Part shown: in pieces, positions 54,107 through 62,088 of the stretch
Position numbering within the stretch: position 1 is the stretch's first letter
Layout of the letters: each line of letters begins with the position of its first letter
Assembly: GCF_003013395.1 (NCBI RefSeq)
Contig: NZ_PXZM01000003.1
Location: 558,001-622,000 of the forward strand
From: Brevibacillus fortis
GTDB lineage: Bacteria > Bacillota > Bacilli > Brevibacillales > Brevibacillaceae
DNA: 64,000 bases
Direction of reading: 5' to 3'
Position numbers and translations under genes: made by a program
The notes under the pieces: generated by a model
Database searches by the model: none
Told to the model about the DNA's origin: nothing
Seen by the model: only the letters and a program-made list of their open reading frames with translations

Positions 54107-54871
54107 CTATCGAGCTGTGATTGGTTCAATCTTCACATCGTTTTGCTTTGCCCATTTATGTACTTCGACAAGAAATTGCAGTATGTCATGGCTCTCGTGG
54201 TGGACGCAAAGGGTATCGGCCGCCAAGTCAACGTGCTCGCCATTAACCGTCTTTACTCTTTGTTTCAAAACGAGCTGGCGTGTCTGCTCCATGCGTTCTT
54301 CCTTGCTGATCAGCACGCTTCCTTCCAACTCACGCGGGGCCAATCGACCATTCGGCAAATAAGCCCGTTCTGCAAATACTTCCTCTGCCACCTGAAGGCC
54401 GTGTTCCAAGCCTGCCTCTACGAGCTTACTGCCAGACAGTGCATACAGAATCAGTTCTTCATCAATATCCGCAATGGCTTGGACCACCGCTTCAGCGAGC
54501 TCTGGGCGTTCAGCCGCTTCGTTATATAGGGCGCCATGCAATTTCACATGGTGAAGCTCCCCACCGAGTGCTTTTGTCGTCCCAGCCAAAGCTGCAACTT
54601 GATACAACACCAGCTCATACACTTCATTGACAGACAAGTTCATCGAACGACGTCCGAAGCCCTGAATGTCTGCATAACCGGGATGAGCCCCGATTTTCAC
54701 ATCATGCCTGAGTGCAGCTTCGATTGTTCTGCAAATAATATGGGGATCCCCTGCATGCAATCCGCAAGCAATATTAACGGAGGTGATCCATTTCATAATC
54801 CCCAAATCCTCTGATTGTCGGCCTCTGCTGAAACCCTCTGCCATATCGCAGTTAATATCCAGATGAATCAT
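54107..54871 (-). CDS. pxpA: 5-oxoprolinase subunit PxpA (LamB/YcsF family)
   Basis: This 254-residue protein belongs to the LamB/YcsF family; PxpA acts with PxpB and PxpC to hydrolyse 5-oxoproline with ATP. The start DINCDMAEGFSRGR, SVNIACGLHAGDP and KIGAHPGYADIQGFGRR are hallmarks. The start has AAAGGTGAGCATAC. pxpB and pxpC are usually adjacent, but they are not in this window, so they must be elsewhere or absent. Confidence 0.92.
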   Translation of the reverse strand: MIHLDINCDMAEGFSRGRQSEDLGIMKWITSVNIACGLHAGDPHIICRTIEAALRHDVKIGAHPGYADIQGFGRRSMNLSVNEVYELVLYQVAALAGTTKALGGELHHVKLHGALYNEAAERPELAEAVVQAIADIDEELILYALSGSKLVEAGLEHGLQVAEEVFAERAYLPNGRLAPRELEGSVLISKEERMEQTRQLVLKQRVKTVNGEHVDLAADTLCVHHESHDILQFLVEVHKWAKQNDVKIEPITAR

Positions 54872-54983
54872 GTATGCTCACCTTTCTTTCCCTAATCTAT
54901 CTTTTGAAAACGCATTCATGCGCGTGGCTTCTCGTTTTCTTCCACTTTAGCATACCATGTACGCCAGTTTAACAAAAGCAAAA

Positions 54984-55006
54984 AAGCTGCCGAAAAATGG
55001 CAGCTT
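54984..55006 (-). terminator. terminator after ylbG
   Basis: AAGCTGCC pairs perfectly with GGCAGCTT across a 7-base loop, followed on the minus strand by TTTTGCTTTTG. Confidence 0.8.
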
Positions 55007-55015
55007 ATGAACAAC

Positions 55016-55360
55016 TTATGTCGAACCAACGGTTGCTTGGCTGCTTTCTTCTGTCAGTAAGGTCTCTGCTAGTGCCATTACCTGGTTCTTCTCTTGTTTA
55101 TAATCGTATTCCTTTGCCTTATCCGGTCTGGCATTGTTGTACTCTACCGGGATCTCATGGCGATGGGAACGTTCAATTTTCGTTACGAAGTGCAGCTTTT
55201 CCATAATACGAATCGTTTCATCCAACAAATTGGCATCCACATACATCGAAACGTAATTTAAGCGCTTGGAGATGTAATGAATGGTGCCAAATTTGCGTAA
55301 ATTTTTGGCGGCACGCGTGTTTTTCACCCACACGGCGACCCCCAGACGTCGCTCTCTCAT
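55016..55360 (-). CDS. ylbG: YlbG family (UPF0298) protein
   Basis: This 114-residue protein has the YlbG core VAVWVKNTRAAKNLRKFG then IHYISKRLNYVSMYVD and ETIRIMEKLHFVTKIERS. B. subtilis YlbG has about 90 residues; the extra C-terminal 25 residues here are charged. In B. subtilis it is next to ylbF. Here a plus-strand gene lies between the two. The spacing of AAGGAG to the ATG is long (13 bases). Function unknown. Confidence 0.88.
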   Translation of the reverse strand: MRERRLGVAVWVKNTRAAKNLRKFGTIHYISKRLNYVSMYVDANLLDETIRIMEKLHFVTKIERSHRHEIPVEYNNARPDKAKEYDYKQEKNQVMALAETLLTEESSQATVGST

Positions 55361-55390
55361 GTTTTGCCGTCGGTCTCCTTCCCAATCATG

Positions 55391-55396
55391 GTATAC
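55391..55396 (+). promoter_or_regulatory. extended -10 upstream of the small cysteine-motif gene
   Basis: TGGTATACT is an extended -10 with no good -35 at normal spacing. It lies 40 bases before the ATG at 55436. Confidence 0.35.
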
Positions 55397-55435
55397 TTAC
55401 TGGTGAAAGCTTATTACAGAAAGGAATCGTGGTCT

Positions 55436-55765
55436 ATGCTGGCTACGTTTTATCATCAATTCGAGGAAGCGCTTCACCGCGAAAAAATCGTGACCCATAG
55501 CAGTTGGCGAACATATGCAGGCCAGCGCTTTTTCTATGTAAGCAGTACGCTCCCTGCTCCTATGCTGACAAAGCAGCTAATGGAAACAGGAGAGCGCCTG
55601 ACCACTGATACCAAATTAAAGCCAGAATGCATTTACGTGCGTTCTGATGACGTGCAGCATGTGTATCGCTTCCGCTTTCGCGTACCTGACGAAAAGCAAT
55701 TTTGCTGTGGCAATCTTTGTGAAGACTGTTTTCTGCTACGCCAAAATGAATCGGGTACAGCGTAA
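55436..55765 (+). CDS. small protein with a C-terminal CCGNLCEDC motif
   Basis: The ATG at 55436 (MLATFYHQFEEALHREK) has AAAGGA upstream, giving 109 residues. The N-terminal part is a helix-rich segment with RTYAGQRFFYVSSTLPAPM, and the C-terminus has a cysteine cluster FCCGNLCEDCFLL close to residues 92-104. CCGxxCxxC resembles the motif of small oxidoreductase-like or DUF5522 proteins, so metal or iron-sulfur binding is possible. It is convergent with ylbF, their stops one base apart. Coding status rests on start site, codon continuity and the motif. Confidence 0.6.
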   Translation: MLATFYHQFEEALHREKIVTHSSWRTYAGQRFFYVSSTLPAPMLTKQLMETGERLTTDTKLKPECIYVRSDDVQHVYRFRFRVPDEKQFCCGNLCEDCFLLRQNESGTA

Positions 55766-55766
55766 A

Positions 55767-56222
55767 TTACGATGGCTTTTTCGTGCTGCATCCACAGCTT
55801 CCGCCAGTCCCGCAACCGCTGCCCTGCGCCTCTAAAAATGGATTGTTGCTCGGTACCTTGATTGTTTCTGATACGGAATGAGCAATGGTTCTACTCACCT
55901 GATACAAGAGCTCATCCAGAGCATCCTCTGCTCGCTTGAATGCCTGTACGGAATCCCTCAGTTCAATGTTGCGCTTCAGTTCCCGTACTTCTTTGGATAT
56001 ATGATTGTAATCGGGGTGATACTTCCCGAACCGTTGCACATCTTCGTACTGTTCCTTCTTAGCCTCGAACACGACGAGCAGACGTTGCACTTCCTCATCT
56101 GCTTCCATTTGGCGTTTGGCCTGCAAGTACCCCGAGACCTCGCGCGATTGGTTAATCATCGTGGACAGCTCATGAGACTCCATTATCAACTGCGTCATAT
56201 CCACAGCTTCCAATGTATCCAT
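55767..56222 (-). CDS. ylbF: YlbF/RicF family protein
   Basis: This 151-residue helical protein belongs to the YlbF (RicF) family, part of the Ric/Y complex that binds [4Fe-4S] clusters and stimulates RNase Y processing of RNA and phosphorelay in B. subtilis. The body (TQLIMESHELSTMINQS then FEAKKEQYEDVQRFGKYHPDY) matches the family, and the tail SGCGTGGSCGCS supplies the cysteines. The start has AAAGGAGG. It is the first gene before ylbG in the same direction, with a plus-strand gene between. Confidence 0.93.
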   Translation of the reverse strand: MDTLEAVDMTQLIMESHELSTMINQSREVSGYLQAKRQMEADEEVQRLLVVFEAKKEQYEDVQRFGKYHPDYNHISKEVRELKRNIELRDSVQAFKRAEDALDELLYQVSRTIAHSVSETIKVPSNNPFLEAQGSGCGTGGSCGCSTKKPS

Positions 56223-56294
56223 AAAGCGAGACCTCCTTTCGCCGTAAAGCTTGAAAACTTTACGTCATCCCTGATTGTATCACGATGCACACCC

Positions 56295-58199
56295 TTAGTA
56301 CAGATATTCGGGCACTACAATGCGCACCCGCTCGATGTTGTCGAGACGATAACACTGTTTGCCGCTCTGTCCAGCGATCGTAACCATCCAGTACCCCATT
56401 TCCAGGCGTACTTCTGTCGGTAACCCCCGCAGCTTTTCTTTTCCACTTTGCTGGATCTCCACTTCCAGCTTCAGTTCTGTTGCACGCTTAAACAAGTCCC
56501 TCATGGATTGTGGATGATACGATTGGAAATGCTTCGTCCACATTTTGGGTAGCGCGGCGATTTGCTCATTTTGCTCAGGGAACGTGTTTTCAATAGCATA
56601 ACCGTCCCAAGGCCGTTCGATGAGAAGCAAACCTTTATTCCCCGCTTGACTGTTTTCGCGTGGCTGGAGCTCTTTGCTTGCGCTAGCAACATGTGACAGC
56701 GCTTGCGGCTCATAACCAAAGTGACGAAGCAAGCGAATCAGTTCTTTTTCCTGCGAGAACGGAATCAAAAACGCATTTGGGGATATCACTTGGGTAAGAA
56801 ATGGATGAAAGTCAGGAATTTCGCGCCATTCTTCCAGAAATCCGGCATGCGCTGTCCGCACGAGGAAGTACGGCTCCATTTGAATTTGCCTTGCTGTTCT
56901 CGCCCATTGGCTCACAACCTCTATCAAGCTCTCGGGCAACGGATGAACGCAGGAGGCCCTAAGCTTTTCTATGATTTGCTCCTCTGCCCCCCCTTGTGCC
57001 AAATACGGTTGCAACAGCCTTGCTTGCAATTCACCCCGAATCAATTGCCCATCAAATTGGAGCTGGCAAAATCGGCTGATTTCCCATACATCCAGCAACG
57101 GAACAAGCGGAGGGATTGTAATGGCGCCTGTGGGGTCCACAAACCAGCCTTCCTCTGACGATAATCGCGGCAAGCTACTCCACCGCCAAAAAATCCCTCG
57201 CTCCTCGTCCATCCCGAGCTGAATCCATCCTAAGCCTAACAGCACATGCATCCATTGCTCGACAATTAGCGCCTCTGCATTGTCGGGTAAAGGGAATCCT
57301 GCTTCTTTTAGCATGCGCAATTGCTCATGGATGGAACACCACTGCTCGAGAGGAACCCGCCTCATCAATTGAACGAAAAATTCCCACCAGTCGCCATGCG
57401 GCAAAAATTGTTCCATGACGAGTTGGTACATCTCTTCCCAACGTATGGGCGGTGGTTGATGCAGCCATTGCTTCGTTCGATCGACGTCGAGTACAAGTTC
57501 TCGCCCGTCCCGTTGCACCAGGCCCAGTCTGAGAGCAATATCAAGCACAACGGTCAAGGATAAGCCCTCTCTTTGTTCCTGATCGAGCGGTGGAATCACG
57601 ATTCCCTTTACATGCTCGTCTGTCAGCGAGAGCAGTGGTAGCATTTTTTGCGACATCCTGCGATGAATACTTCCTTTTTGCGTAATGGGAATTTGGTTGT
57701 CCCGTATAAACAACAGAAGCCCAAAAAGATCCAGCTGTATCCCTCTGCCTGTTGATATATAATAAGGGAGCGTTTTTGAAAGAGAAACAAAAGCCTGAGA
57801 GCCTTCCGGCAGCATTTGATTCGTCAACTGCTCTCGAACCTCTTGTGGCATTAAATAGCCGATCTCACTCCACATTTTCCGTACAGTCAAGATCAGTCCA
57901 AGCCGCCGCAATTTTGTCAAGCCGACTGACAGATGTCTGTGCTCTTTTGCCGTTTCACGTTCCCAAGTTCGTTTGCTAAAAAAACCTCTCGTCGCTTTGG
58001 TTACGAAAAGCCGGATAACGGCTCGTTCCAACTCATCTGCCTGTTCCCACACTTGCCCAATAAAAACAGGGTCCAATAATCTCGCTGTTACATCTTGCTC
58101 TTCGGCAATCTGATATCGTTTGGTCTGTTCATGTAGAATCGCTTGTCGCGTTGATTCGGACAGGTATTCCAGCGAATCCTTCACACGCACGCCTGTCAC
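56295..58199 (-). CDS. stand-alone XPB/Ssl2 helicase N-terminal-domain protein
   Basis: This 634-residue cytoplasmic protein matches the helicase XPB N-terminal or helicase-associated domain family but contains no helicase motor (no Walker A or DEAD box). An N-terminal helical region with LFVTKATRGFFSKR and LGLILTVRKMWSEIGYLMP suggests winged helices. The C-terminus ends CYRLDNIERVRIVVPEY, resembling a WYL-like strand. The role is probably nucleic acid binding. It lies 72 bases upstream of ylbF. Confidence 0.75.
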   Translation of the reverse strand: MTGVRVKDSLEYLSESTRQAILHEQTKRYQIAEEQDVTARLLDPVFIGQVWEQADELERAVIRLFVTKATRGFFSKRTWERETAKEHRHLSVGLTKLRRLGLILTVRKMWSEIGYLMPQEVREQLTNQMLPEGSQAFVSLSKTLPYYISTGRGIQLDLFGLLLFIRDNQIPITQKGSIHRRMSQKMLPLLSLTDEHVKGIVIPPLDQEQREGLSLTVVLDIALRLGLVQRDGRELVLDVDRTKQWLHQPPPIRWEEMYQLVMEQFLPHGDWWEFFVQLMRRVPLEQWCSIHEQLRMLKEAGFPLPDNAEALIVEQWMHVLLGLGWIQLGMDEERGIFWRWSSLPRLSSEEGWFVDPTGAITIPPLVPLLDVWEISRFCQLQFDGQLIRGELQARLLQPYLAQGGAEEQIIEKLRASCVHPLPESLIEVVSQWARTARQIQMEPYFLVRTAHAGFLEEWREIPDFHPFLTQVISPNAFLIPFSQEKELIRLLRHFGYEPQALSHVASASKELQPRENSQAGNKGLLLIERPWDGYAIENTFPEQNEQIAALPKMWTKHFQSYHPQSMRDLFKRATELKLEVEIQQSGKEKLRGLPTEVRLEMGYWMVTIAGQSGKQCYRLDNIERVRIVVPEYLY

Positions 58200-58251
58200 C
58201 TCAGTCTATATGTTGTTCGATCCATTACTTTTACCTATTGGAGGGATCTTG

Positions 58252-58692
58252 ATGTTGCATGTATTTCCTAGTTTGCTTTTAACAGCAACCTTGGCTGTAA
58301 CGGGTACACAAGTCTTGTCACCTCAACATCCTACCGTATCTGAGCCGGTGGCGAAAGAGGTTGCACAAGCAGATGTTGCATATGAAGCTGTGGCTGCTCC
58401 CTATCCGCCTGCCGTACAGGAAGCTTTGAAGAAGGTTCGAAAAAATGGCGGACACACAATTGTCCGTGGTAATGGAAAATCCTATGTAGTCGTAGGTGCG
58501 GGACAGCGCCCAACAGGAGGATATCGTTTAGTAGCGGACCAAGTCAAGCGGACAGGCCCTCATGCCTTTGCCGTACACGTTCGGGTACAAGCACCAGCTC
58601 CAGGTTCGATGAAAACGCAAGTCATCAGCTATCCGACTTTGGTTATAGCCCTGCCAGACCAGCAAGCAAAAGTCAGTGTGCATATGCGCTAG
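58252..58692 (+). CDS. PrcB-like domain secreted protein
   Basis: The ATG at 58252 (MLHVFPSLLLTATLAV) has GGAGGGATC upstream, giving 146 residues; the open frame is longer only on the 5' side. A signal peptide of about 24 residues precedes a PrcB C-terminal-type domain with GKSYVVVGAGQRPTGGYRLVAD and the closing strand VISYPTLVIALPD. PrcB proteins of spirochaetes and Bacillota are protease complex or protease-interacting subunits. A terminator follows. Divergent from the helicase-like gene. Confidence 0.75.
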   Translation: MLHVFPSLLLTATLAVTGTQVLSPQHPTVSEPVAKEVAQADVAYEAVAAPYPPAVQEALKKVRKNGGHTIVRGNGKSYVVVGAGQRPTGGYRLVADQVKRTGPHAFAVHVRVQAPAPGSMKTQVISYPTLVIALPDQQAKVSVHMR

Positions 58693-58702
58693 TCTATCCA
58701 CG

Positions 58703-58753
58703 AAAAAAGCCGACAGTTCGAATGCCACAAGGCGTATCGAAGTCGGCTTTTTT
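58703..58753. terminator. bidirectional terminator between the PrcB-like gene and the His-rich protein gene
   Basis: AAAAAAGCCGAC pairs with GTCGGCTTTTTT, with an inner TTCGA/TCGAA. Confidence 0.85.
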
Positions 58754-58780
58754 CCTTTTCCCAACAATTACCCTCACTTG

Positions 58781-59200
58781 TCAGGGCTTTACCTCAATGG
58801 AAAAGCTCTCTGCAACACCATACGACTCGTGGTTATTATGGGCCAGTTCTACCTTGACCTCATGCTTCCCAGCAGAGATATCCTTCAAGACATAGCTCGA
58901 CTCAAATACTTTAGCGATCTTTTTGCCGTCGAGGTACAGGTGAACATGCCCTTCCCCGTGCTTGTTTTCTTTCCCCATGTTTTCGAGGGAAAAGGAGAAG
59001 TTCGTAACAGCCAATTTGAGTTGCAAATCATCTTTCTCAAGGGTATGCGTCACAGCGAGTGTCGGCGCTGCATGATGAGCGTGCGATTCTTCTGCTACCA
59101 CTTCGGTTTGCGCTTGTTGGTTCGCGTACACAAACCATTCCACACCAGCCGCAATGGCAATCAATAGAAACAAGCGGAAAAGAAATCTTTTTGTTTTCAC
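58781..59200 (-). CDS. secreted His-rich protein of unknown function
   Basis: A GTG start with GGGAGCAGCTCCG gives 139 residues. An N-terminal signal anchor (RFLFRLFLLIAIAAGVEWFVY) is followed by a segment rich in His (SHAHHAAPT, GEGHVHLYLDGKK, AHNNHES) and a beta-rich domain ending SYGVAESFSIEVKP. The His-rich parts suggest metal binding, and a cupredoxin and TauE/SafE gene lie 4 kb away, but no family was recognised. Monocistronic. Confidence 0.65.
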   Translation of the reverse strand: MKTKRFLFRLFLLIAIAAGVEWFVYANQQAQTEVVAEESHAHHAAPTLAVTHTLEKDDLQLKLAVTNFSFSLENMGKENKHGEGHVHLYLDGKKIAKVFESSYVLKDISAGKHEVKVELAHNNHESYGVAESFSIEVKP

Positions 59201-59365
59201 CGGAGCTGCTCCCTTCCAAAATGAGTCTTACCCCAGTGTGCCCGACTCCTGATTGGTTCATTCATCCATTTTTGCATGATGATCTAACCTCTGTATCCAT
59301 ACATACTCAGCTTTCCAATAGGCAAAAGTAACCACAAGATACTTTGGGGAGGTCATTGACTGCGT

Positions 59366-61033
59366 ATGAATGGATGGAATGAAACTCTTTCTATTTTTGC
59401 TTTAGGAGGAGTATATGAAATCGGCAAAAACATGTACGGAATTCAATGCGGGGATGAAATTGTCCTCATTGATTGTGGCTCGAAGTTTCCGGATGAGAGT
59501 TATTTAGGAATTGATCTGATCATACCGGACATTAGTTATCTGCTGGAAAATCAGGAAAAAGTCCGTGCCTTGATTGTCACGCATGGTCATGAGGATCACA
59601 TCGGGGGCATTCCCTATTTTCTAAGACAGTTGAATGTCCCTGTTTACGGTAGCCGATTGACACTAGGACTAATCGAATTGAAGCTGAAAGAACATGATTT
59701 GCTTCATCAGACCACTCTCATCTCCATCGATCGTCACTCTACCATTTCATTAGGATCGCTCACGATCAGCTTTTTTCAAACGAACCATAGCATTCCGGAT
59801 TGCTTGGGTGTCGTGTTTGAGACAAAAGCAGGCTCCATTGTGCATACGGGAGACTTTAAATTTGATCTGACGCCGGTGCATAAGCAATCCCCCGATTTGC
59901 ACAGAATGGCTGAAATCGGACAGAAAGGTGTACTCGCCTTGTTGTCAGAAAGTACCAATGCAGAGCGTCCCGGTTTTACGCCATCGGAAAAACATGTGGG
60001 CGATCGTCTATTGGAAGCGTTCGGGAAAGCACAGCAGAAAATTTTTGTCTCGACGTTCGCCTCCAATGTGTACCGCCTGCAACAAGTCATCGATGCCGTA
60101 GAAGCGACGAATCGAAAGCTCGCTTTATTGGGCCGAAGTATGGTCAATGTGGTCAAAATCGCATCGGAACAAGGCTACTTACATATTCCAGAAGACATGC
60201 TGGTGGAAGTAGAAGAAGTGAGCGAGCTCGATCCAGGCCGTGTCGCTGTCCTATGCACCGGAAGCCAAGGCGAACCCATGGCCGCTTTATCTCGATTGTC
60301 GACCTCCGGGTATCGACACGTGAAAGTAGAACGCGGCGATACTGTCATCCTCTCTTCTTCCCCTATCCCGGGAAATGAACGGAATGTAGCACGCATCGTC
60401 GACAACTTGTTTATCATGGGCGCCAACGTTATTTATGGCTCTGGGACAGGCATGCATGTGTCCGGTCATGGCTTCCAAGAAGAGTTGAAGCTCATGCTCA
60501 CTCTCATGAAACCAACATACTTTATTCCCATTCACGGTGAGTATCGAATGCTCCATCAACATCGTCTGTTGGCTGAATCCGTCGGCGTTGATTTCGAGTC
60601 AATTTTTATCGTAAATAACGGAGATGTCGTGGATATTCAGGATGGTGCGGCGGTGCAGGAAAGAAAAATCCCTGCCGGAAATACTTTGGTGGATGGTTTA
60701 GGAATCGGTGATGTAGGGAATGGAATATTACGGGATCGCAAACATCTTTCGGAAGATGGCATTCTCGTGATCGTTGTGACGCGCAGTAAAACCGACGGCA
60801 AGATTTTGTCGGGTCCTGACCTTATTTCTCGCGGATTCATTCATGCCCCGGAATCAGAGGGCCTGTTGGAAGAAGCGACTCGCCTTGCATCCGAGGTAAT
60901 CACCAATTTGCAAGAAGCCAATGTGAGTCAGTGGAACCGCCTGAAGCAAGGAATGCGGGAAGCGATTGGGAAATTCGTGTATGCCAAAACAAAGCGCAGA
61001 CCCATGATTCTGCCGATTATTATGGATGTGTGA
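59366..61033 (+). CDS. rnj: ribonuclease J
   Basis: This 555-residue enzyme has the metallo-beta-lactamase motif THGHEDHIGG (His73, His75, Asp77, His78) and the beta-CASP segment with LALLGRSM and CTGSQGEPMAAL. The C-terminal domain ends VYAKTKRRPMILPIIMDV. RNase J is an endonuclease and 5'-3' exonuclease in RNA decay. The start MNGWNETLSIFALGGVYEIGKN resembles RNase J; a GGGGAGG site lies 13 bases upstream of ATG, longer than usual. It is monocistronic here, followed by a hairpin. Confidence 0.93.
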   Translation: MNGWNETLSIFALGGVYEIGKNMYGIQCGDEIVLIDCGSKFPDESYLGIDLIIPDISYLLENQEKVRALIVTHGHEDHIGGIPYFLRQLNVPVYGSRLTLGLIELKLKEHDLLHQTTLISIDRHSTISLGSLTISFFQTNHSIPDCLGVVFETKAGSIVHTGDFKFDLTPVHKQSPDLHRMAEIGQKGVLALLSESTNAERPGFTPSEKHVGDRLLEAFGKAQQKIFVSTFASNVYRLQQVIDAVEATNRKLALLGRSMVNVVKIASEQGYLHIPEDMLVEVEEVSELDPGRVAVLCTGSQGEPMAALSRLSTSGYRHVKVERGDTVILSSSPIPGNERNVARIVDNLFIMGANVIYGSGTGMHVSGHGFQEELKLMLTLMKPTYFIPIHGEYRMLHQHRLLAESVGVDFESIFIVNNGDVVDIQDGAAVQERKIPAGNTLVDGLGIGDVGNGILRDRKHLSEDGILVIVVTRSKTDGKILSGPDLISRGFIHAPESEGLLEEATRLASEVITNLQEANVSQWNRLKQGMREAIGKFVYAKTKRRPMILPIIMDV

Positions 61034-61170
61034 GGGAAAAGCCTTCTTTATGAGGGCTTTTCTAGCATGATATTTTCAATCTTGGGGTGATTTGAAATGG
61101 TAAAAATGGTTAGACTTTTTACGTGCCTTCTTGCAATCTTTTTTATTTTCTTTGCTTTGGTTCCAGTGTC
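61033..61170 (+). repeat. direct repeat copy 1 (terminator, leader and signal-peptide region)
   Basis: About 138 bases here are nearly identical to 61951-62088: a hairpin, ATGATATTTTCAATCTTGGGG, the binding site and the first codons of the signal peptide. It records the tandem duplication of the stalk-protein unit. Confidence 0.8.
61036..61062 (+). terminator. terminator after rnj (repeat copy 1)
   Basis: GAAAAGCC pairs with GGCTTTTC. It is part of a direct repeat shared with 61954-61981. Confidence 0.75.
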
Positions 61171-61948
61171 TGAAGGGGCTTATCTAAAACCAAACTATAC
61201 TTTTGCATTAGGGAAAGAGGCAGAACTCAAAGCAAATGTCATTAGAGATTCAATGATTTATGGAGGATCAGAGGAAACCAGTTTTTTTATTAATGCCCTA
61301 TTCCTTAATCAAGGTGAAGCAACCGCTACAAATTTTAAATACTCAGGCCTCTCATTTACGGACAGAAACGGAATGGTTCACTTCTACCCCGAAACTAGCC
61401 ATACTGTTATCAATTCGTCGTTGAAGCTAGAGCCGGGACAGTTTGTAGAAGCAAGATTTGAACTACCCTTTGATTTTATCGATTCTAGGTTTAAGAACTT
61501 GAAAGACATCAGAAAAATTAGTATAGACTTTATCCACGATAACGCTGCTCCTTATAAAGACGACTCAGCAGTGATTGTTACCGTAAATAATAAAAAGCTT
61601 GTGCAACAAACCTTTGTTGAAAATGATGTCACTTATGTTTCCCTTCGCGAGTTAGCCGGCGTTATTGGTGCTACTATCCAGTGGAATGATCCTACCCAAA
61701 CGGCAACGCTCATCCTGAGAGACAACTTCATGGAATACGATAGAAAAATAGTCATACCGGTTGGCAGTGATCGCTTTATTGATGAAGGTCGCGAAACTAC
61801 TGTGTCGGGAATAGCGAAGCTGTACAATAACACCACTCTGGTTGTACCTTTACGAGATATTGTAGAAATGCTTGATTACTATGTTGTTTTTGAACATAAA
61901 GGGGGTCAGAAAACCGTCATCGTCGTTCCGAATAATCTTTACAGATGA
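61097..61948 (+). CDS. secreted stalk-domain protein, internally shortened paralogue
   Basis: This 283-residue protein has a signal peptide (MVRLFTCLLAIFFIFFALVPVSEG) and a C-terminal copper amine oxidase N-domain-type stalk with VTYVSLRELAGVIGATIQWND, TQTATLILRDN and LVVPLRDIVEMLDYY. It is a paralogue of the next gene, but where that protein has about 100 residues between signal peptide and GAYLKPTYTF, here the signal runs straight into GAYLKPNYTF, as if that part were deleted. RBS GGGGTGATTTGAA. Function is unknown; such stalk domains display or anchor proteins at the surface. Confidence 0.85.
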   Translation: MVKMVRLFTCLLAIFFIFFALVPVSEGAYLKPNYTFALGKEAELKANVIRDSMIYGGSEETSFFINALFLNQGEATATNFKYSGLSFTDRNGMVHFYPETSHTVINSSLKLEPGQFVEARFELPFDFIDSRFKNLKDIRKISIDFIHDNAAPYKDDSAVIVTVNNKKLVQQTFVENDVTYVSLRELAGVIGATIQWNDPTQTATLILRDNFMEYDRKIVIPVGSDRFIDEGRETTVSGIAKLYNNTTLVVPLRDIVEMLDYYVVFEHKGGQKTVIVVPNNLYR

Positions 61949-61950
61949 GT

Positions 61951-62088
61951 AGGGAAAAGCCTTCTTTCTTGAAGGCTTTTCTAACATGATATTTTCAATC
62001 TTGGGGTGATTTGAAATGGGGAAGATGGTTAGACTTTTTACGTGCCTTGCTTTCACCTTTTTTATTTTCTTTGCATCAATTCCAGTGT
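61951..62088 (+). repeat. direct repeat copy 2 (terminator, leader and signal-peptide region)
   Basis: Second copy of the repeat, 918 bases downstream of the first, again ending in the signal-peptide codons of a stalk-domain gene. Confidence 0.8.
61954..61981 (+). terminator. terminator after the first stalk-domain gene
   Basis: GAAAAGCCTTC pairs perfectly with GAAGGCTTTTC across a 6-base loop, followed by TAACATG rather than a long U-run. Confidence 0.75.

Noticed and set aside
58120..58251. N-terminal extension of the PrcB-like protein
   Set aside because: It is antisense to the helicase-like gene and the ATG at 58252 has its own ribosome binding site and signal peptide.
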